A stretch of DNA of 14,188 nt from Poronia punctata (taxonomy: Eukaryota; Ascomycota; Sordariomycetes; Xylariales; Xylariaceae). The stretch covers positions 1-14,188 of the forward strand of contig MU401954.1 of the NCBI GenBank assembly GCA_022579005.1, given 5' to 3'. A program made the translations under genes and the position numbers. The notes beneath the pieces are model-generated. The model was not told the origin of the DNA. It did no database searches and was given only the letters and a program-made list of their open reading frames with translations. Positions 8,217 through 14,188 of the stretch are shown one piece after another; position 1 is the first letter of the stretch; the number at the start of each line of letters is the position of its first letter.

Positions 8217-10827
8217 ATATAATTAATAATATATATTTTTTAATTATTAAAGTTTAAAAATTTAAAGTTTTATTTATTTACTATTATAAAAGTATAATAA
8301 ATATAATAATTTAGCTATTATTATATTAGTTATAAAAGTAATATTAATATATTTAAAAAGGTTTAAATTTAAAATAAAGAGTTTTAATTTAAAGCTTACT
8401 TTTTAAGCTATAAAAGTATATTAATTTAAAAACCTAAGTTTTATAGCTTAAAGCTATAAAAGCTTAATATTAGCAAGTTTACTAAAAAGGTTAAAATTGT
8501 TAAATAGCTTAAAGGAAATTTTTAAATATATAAAAATTTAGCTTTTTATAGTATAGCTTAACTAATATATATTAAAGCCTACTTAATTTATTAATTATAT
8601 TAGCAAAAATATTTTAGTTATTAATTAAACCAGTTTTATATAACATTATTTATTTTTAAATTTAAATTAAATTATCATTTTACTTTCTAGTAAAAAGAAA
8701 AGTTCATTTTAAGTATTTAATCTTTAAAAGATTTCTTTTTTACTTTAAAAGCTTAAAGCTTTTTTATAGCTTATTTATTTATTTTTAGTTTTTATATAAT
8801 ATTAACTAATAGTAAAAAGTTTATATTATATTTAAATATACTTGATATATTAGCAATGATAATATAAAATTATTTAGTTTACTTATATTATTTAAAGCTT
8901 TAATTACTATTTAAAAAATATTAAAATTTTAATTTAATAAGCTATATATATTTTAACCCCTTTTAACTACTTAATATATTTTAACTACTTTTATTAAATA
9001 TAATACTTTAAAAAGCTTTATATTATTTTAAAAATTTTAATAAACGTTAATTTAATATTAATAAAGCATATATTATATTATATATATTTAATAATAAGTT
9101 GTAGCAAACAAAGTAGATTAAAATAGGTATAAAGCATTAAAAGTAAAACTATATGCTTAAGAATATAATATAATTAACTATAATCTATAAAAATATTTAA
9201 CTAGGTTTAAAGTGTTTTATATATTTTTAATACTTTTTAGGTATAGGTATATGTTATATAATAGTTTAAAATACGCGCAGCATATTTTATTTTATTTAAA
9301 ATAAGGTTACTATATACTTAGTTACTTAAAGTACTTTTAATACTTTTAAATCTAGGTTATATGCTTTATTTGTTATATACCTTTTATTTAAAGCTAACTA
9401 TTATAAACAGCTTTAAATATTAATTAGTAAAATAATATAAGTAAACAAAAGAAAATTATTATAAATAAAATAATAATATTAGCGTATATAAACTAATTTT
9501 TAAATATGTTTGCATATTTAAAATATATTATAATAATTATAAAGTGCTAGTAATTATATAAATGCTAGCAATTTTTAAGTTTTTTTTAAATATAAGTATA
9601 TATTTAAAAATGCGTTATAATATATAGTAGTTAAAATAAGTTAAAGTAATTAAATATTTTAGTACTTTATTATTTATATAGGCCTATAAATACGTTAAAT
9701 ATATTTATATTTAAACTAAGTACTTTTAAGTATTTTATATTATATTATAATGCTTAATTACGTTTGCTATTTGTTTACTTTGCTTACGCTAATACTTTTA
9801 TAAGCTTAAATACTTTTTTAAACTTTTTAACTTTTTTTTTTATATTTTTGCTTTTATATTTTTTTATTTTATATACTTATTATTACCTTTTAGCGCATAA
9901 GCATTAGTTTTTAATTAATTTTTAAAATATTTAAAACGTTGTTATGCTTTTTAATTATAAAATAAATAATGCGCGTATTTTTTTTTATTTAATGCTTACT
10001 ACGCTGTTTTATAATATATAATGTAAAATTTAAACTTATTTTTAGTATATAAATAATTTATTAGTTAAAAAAAAAGTTTTAAGCTATAGCTAAGCATGCT
10101 AATATAAACTTTAATACTAAAAATCTTATTGCCTTTTTAGCTTAAGCTTATATAAAAAATTTTTATAGCGTAAGCAAGCGTAACCTAGCTTTTATAATAC
10201 TTTATTATAAAGAAAATAAAGCTAATATGCTTATAAACTTTTTTATATTACTTATTATGCTTATTTAACTATTTTAATTATAAGTTTGCTTTTATTAAAG
10301 CATTTTATATTTATAGCTAACGTAATATTTAGTACACTTTTTAAAAAAAAAAAGCAAAACTAGTTATGCTAAAAAAAAAGTTTTGCTAAGCAAGTATTAA
10401 AAAATAAATATTTTAATAATAATATAAATGCTTATTTAAAAGTTGCTACTATTAATTAAACTTTTATAGCAAAAGCTAATAAGTATTTAAATAATAATTT
10501 TAATACTTATAAAAAAGTTATTATGCTTAAATAAGCTTTTAAAGTACTTATAGTTACTTTTTACGTTTTTTATATTAAAGTTTACAGTTTACTATTTTTT
10601 TATATAACGCTTATGCTTTTATTAATAATAAAAGTTGCTTTTAGTATAATATTTGTATATAATGCTTTTGCTAGCATAAACGCTACTTATACTTTAAAGC
10701 ATGCTAAATAGTAAGCAAAGCATATAGCTTAGTTATTTATTTTTTTACTATTTAATTTATTAAGCAAAAGTAATTTTATAATATATTATATTTGTTAACG
10801 TTAGCAAGATAATATAAAAAAAGCTAC

Positions 10828-11018
10828 TAATAAGCAGCTTAAAAATACTATAAATAAAAATATTGCTAGCAAGCAACTAAATAATATTATAAGTACTTTT
10901 ATACTTTTATTTAAAGCATTAATTATTAGCAAGCAATTTAAATATATTATAAATACTTTTATACTTTTGCTTAAAGTATAAGTTACTAGCAAGCAACTTA
11001 AAAATATTATAAATGTTT
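10828..11018 (+). repeat. Degenerate tandem repeat, 60-bp period
   Basis: The motif TAGCAAGCAA recurs at 10867, 10927 and 10987, exactly 60 bp apart, followed each time by a similar stretch (...ATATTATAA.TACTTTTATACTTTT...). A shorter related unit, AAGCAGCTTAAAAATACTATAAAT, starts at about 10832, offset 39 bp from the next. Both spacings are multiples of three. Read on the plus strand the units begin SKQLNNII, SKQFKYII and SKQLKNII, so a 20-residue protein repeat is possible. The minus strand is also open here (a 63-codon frame, 10992-10801), but that is a by-product of the repeat. No repeat family was recognised. Confidence 0.7.
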
Positions 11019-11690
11019 TTTTTATTTTTATTATAGTATTTTTTATAATACTTAATTTAGTTATTAATTTTTTTGCTATACTAATATAGCTAAATAAACT
11101 ACTAGTACTATAAACTTTTTAATTAGCTTTAAAAAGTAGTAAAAAGCTTTAGTATATAAAACAAATATATACTTTGCTTTAGTTAGCATTATAAATTATA
11201 ACTTGCTATATTTTTTAATTAAAAGCACGTTTTTTATTTTATATTTATTTTTATAGTAAAAATTATTATAAAAGTTTTATATAGTAAGTTAAAGTATTTT
11301 TAATATATTATAATACTTGCTTTTTTATTTAACTATATTAATTTGCTTTTATTATATAGTTACTTATTTTATTAAAAAGTTTTTTTTATACTAAAAAAAA
11401 AGCTATTGTTTAAAAGCTATAAAAAGCTTTTAAGCGTAATTTTTTTATTTTTAGTTAAAGTTTTCTTTTAAAGTTTTTTTTTTTTTATATATATTATTTT
11501 ACTATATGCTTTTAGCTTAGTAAAAAAAAAGTAAGCGCTAAAGCAATGCTTAAATATGTTATTTAATACTAATTTAAATTTAGTGCTTAATAAATAGCTA
11601 TAAGTTTTATAAATTGTTTTTAATACTTTTGCTTTTATTAGCTTTAATTTAAATACTTTTATTTTTATTATTTTTAGTTTTAATAAAAAA

Positions 11691-11714
11691 AATAATAATA
11701 ATAGTAATAATAAT
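11691..11714 (+). repeat. (AAT)8 microsatellite with one interruption
   Basis: Eight trinucleotide units, the fifth changed from AAT to AGT. It lies in the unassigned AT-rich tract and has no evident role. Confidence 0.75.
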
Positions 11715-12736
11715 ATTCAATTTAATAAGTTTAATATAAATAAAGATTACGTTTTATATTATAATTATATAAAGCTATATACTTTAAATTAGCTTTTATA
11801 TACTAATAAAGCTATTATTAAAATGCTTACTTTTTTTATTTATAAAAAAAAGTAAAAAGTTATATTTAAATTATAACTAAGTGCTTATTAAAATATTTTA
11901 TATGCTAGTTATTTTTTAGCTATAATATATAGTTTTATTTATTTATTTTTTAAAATTAGTTATTATAATATAGCTAACTTAAATTGCTGTTTTTGCTTAT
12001 ATTATACTACTAGCTAAGCTTATTACTTGCTTTTTACTTAAGTTATACTATATATTAACTTTTTATTTAAAATGTTTAAAGCAAAAGTAATTACTAAAAA
12101 TTAAATAAATATTTTATTTTTATTTTTAATGCTTATAAATATTTAACTTTATTTTAAAAAGTAAAAAAGTTATATAAGTATATTAATACTTTAAATAAGC
12201 GTTATAGTAATTTTTACTAGCGTATTATTTATTTTTATTTTAAAAAAAATATTTAGTAATAAGTATTTTTAAAAAAATATAAAATACTATATTTTAAATA
12301 TTTAAGCTAAAAAGTTATAAAGTTAAAAATATAAAGCTTAATAAGCTTATAGTAAATAATAAAAAGTTTATTTTAGCTTAAAATATTATTATTAGTTTTT
12401 AAAATCTTAGCACTTTTTAGTAAAAAGTATATAGTAATAGTTATAGTGCTTATAAAGCTTATAGTAGTTAAAGTTAGCAGCGTATTGCTAATGCTTAAGC
12501 AAAAAAAGTAAAAAAAAAAAAGTAAAAAGCAAAAAAGCTTTTAAAAAAAATTAAATTAATTTTATTTTATACTTATTTATTATTTATTATTTTTAAATAG
12601 TTTTATTTAGCTAATTTAAATATAAATATTAAAGTTTTATAATAAACTTTTAATATTTATACTTTTTTTTAATTAAAGTATAATACTTTACTACTTTTTA
12701 AAGTTAATTTTTTATTTTAAATAATAGTATTAAAAT

Positions 12737-14188
12737 TTATTATAAGTTTAGTAATAATTTAAAATATTTAAATACTTTTTAAAATAAGTTTTTAATAAGT
12801 TTATTAGCTAGTATATTAGCTATTATTATATACTTAATTTTAAATAAGCCTTTTTAATATTGCTTATATATTTATATGTTTTATATATTAATATATTTTA
12901 ATTAAGTATTAATATATTTTTTATTTTTTATTGCTAAGTAGATTGCTTACATATTATTAAAGTAAATTTTTTAGTTTTAATTAAAATTAAGCTTTATATT
13001 AGCTATTAAATACTTTAGCATTATAGCTTTTTTGCTTATTAGTTTTAAAACTATTAACTTTGCTTTTATAATAAAAGTAAAAACTATATTTTATTAATAT
13101 GCTTTTTAAATAATTAAGCTTTTTTATAAACTTATTAAGTATTTATAAAAAAATTACTATATTTTTAAATTATTAGTAAAAAACGTTTTTTTTATTATTA
13201 CTAGTACTTATAAGCTATTAAAAAAATAGTTTATTATTATTTTTAGCTTTTTAATATAATATAAATACTTAATAACTTAATTTGCTATAATTAAATATTT
13301 TAAACTTAAGTTAGTTAAAAACTTTAATAAAAGTAATATAATATATAATATATTTACTTTTATTATAATTACTATATATATAATTAATTTTATATACTTT
13401 TAATATGCTTTAATTTATGCTTTTATTATTATGCTTTTAAACTTTTTTAGTTTTTTATAAAGTAGTAGTATATATAGTGTTTAGCTTTTATTAGCTAAAT
13501 TATAACGCTTAGCTACTTTTTTAATATATTAGTTATATAGTAAAAAAATTGTTTTTTTTTTATTTTTTACTATTTTAATTTTAAAAAACTATATAATATT
13601 TTTTTAGTTTTTAATTTTATATGCTTATTTAATACTTTAAGTTACTTAAAACGCTTATATTTTATAAAACTTTAAATATAGTACTAAAAAATTGTTTATA
13701 TAAAAAACTACTAATATTTAGTAGTTTTTATTATAAAATAAGCATAGTTATTTTTTAAAAAATATAAAATTAAGTTTTATTAGCGTGCTAAAAAATTTTT
13801 TATATTAAAAAAAAAAGCAAGTTTTTTAAATTATATAATGCTTTTAAAAACAGTATAACTTTATTAAAATGCTTTTTTATACTATTAAGTATATTATATA
13901 CTACTAGCTTTTTACTTTTTTTACTTATATTAAAAAATATACTTTTAATATTATATTATTTATATTTAAAACTAAAGTAAGCTATTATTATAATAATTAG
14001 TTAAAAAATTAAAGTAATAAAAGTAGCTATATAAGTTAATTAAAAAGTATTAATTACTTATTAATTTTTTTTATTACTAGTTTAGCTTTATAATTTATAA
14101 AATATTTTTTTTTATTAAACTTATAAGCAAATATTTATTTTAATAATAATAGCTTACTTATTATATTTTTATATAAAATATATTTTAT
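12737..14188 (-). pseudogene. Second Ty1/copia pol remnant (RT-RNase H), cut by window edge
   Basis: A decayed copia polyprotein on the minus strand. Landmarks share one codon phase over most of 1.35 kb. They are NYKAKLVIK from 14095 (family YKARLVVRG), YINN at 13702-13691 (the YVDD catalytic box, preceded by a CLFY segment), VAKRYNLA from 13516, KFLTNLSLKYL near 13324 (family EFLTNPSPEHL), KAIMLKYLIA from about 13033 in RNase H (family KEAxxLxRLx), and ANILANKLIKNL from 12820 (family ADGLTK). It finishes at tandem TAA codons 12742-12737. An ALYNLKNL box at 13841 (family ALYGLKxSP) is out of phase by one nucleotide beside a ten-A run, so at least one indel is present. Stops stand where Arg, Gln or Trp are expected. 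It differs from the left remnant in the RNase H tail, so it is another copia family. The N-terminal half lies beyond the window. Confidence 0.88.

Larger units (their letters stand above)
8106..12736. other. RIP-degraded AT-rich tract, unassigned
   Basis: About 4.6 kb with the same A/T bias, CpA/TpG scarcity and dense TAA/TAG as the left tract. No gene is open. I looked for copia, gypsy, LINE and Tc1/pogo landmarks by eye on both strands and found none I would defend. Parts read as coding-like once stops are ignored: plus strand 10430-11090 has unusually few stops, minus strand 9960-9700 is Lys/Gln-rich, and plus strand 12460-12550 is Lys-rich. These may be fossils of other transposons. The right end, roughly 12100-12736, should hold the 3' part of the minus-strand copia element. 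Confidence 0.55.

Noticed and set aside
10801..10992. Minus-strand 63-codon frame reading as a hydrophobic membrane-like protein
   Set aside because: It is produced by the 60-bp repeat, whose length is a multiple of three, in A/T-rich sequence that naturally encodes Leu, Ile and Phe. There is no supporting context.
8106..14188. Centromeric DNA
   Set aside because: AT-rich RIP-hit transposons also make up fungal centromeres, but a 2.3-kb gene island beside it and the short window give no way to support that.

Overview
The window reads as nuclear DNA of a filamentous ascomycete (Pezizomycotina). The evidence is an abrupt two-part composition. Two very AT-rich tracts (about 1-5615 and 8106-14188) flank a single island of ordinary GC-balanced sequence (about 5616-7950). 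In the AT tracts CpA, TpG and CpG are scarce, TpA is everywhere, and TAA/TAG occur in every frame. That is the expected scar of repeat-induced point mutation (RIP), the premeiotic C-to-T process that mutates duplicated DNA in these fungi. I did not compute RIP indices; the statement rests on reading the sequence.

Layout. (1) 1-3957: heavily degraded AT tract with no open gene. A patch at about 2340-3060 keeps more C and G. (2) 3958-5276, plus strand: the decayed C-terminal half of a Ty1/copia retrotransposon polyprotein (reverse transcriptase then RNase H). It is recognisable because copia landmarks fall in order in one frame, with RIP-type stops inside them. (3) 5277-5615: AT-rich remainder, probably the 3' end of that element. 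(4) 5616-7950: the island, carrying one intact intronless gene on the minus strand (7280 to 5826, 484 aa). Its protein has a Cys/His-rich N-terminal motif, a helical/coiled middle, a basic segment and a globular C-terminal domain. I know no function for it. (5) 7951-8105: an imperfect tandem duplication on the right edge of the island. (6) 8106-12736: a second degraded AT tract, unassigned, with a three-copy 60-bp tandem repeat at 10828-11018 and small microsatellites. (7) 12737-14188, minus strand: a second decayed copia polyprotein (reverse transcriptase and RNase H), cut by the window edge and different in sequence from the first.

No gene cooperation can be read here: there is one live-looking gene between dead transposons. 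The two copia remnants point inward, toward the island. The arrangement is that of a gene stranded in a transposon-derived AT isochore. No tRNA, rRNA, CRISPR array or operon was seen. I did not find a new multi-gene system. The points most worth a second look are the intact orphan gene, the two readable retrotransposon fossils and the coding-like 60-bp repeat.
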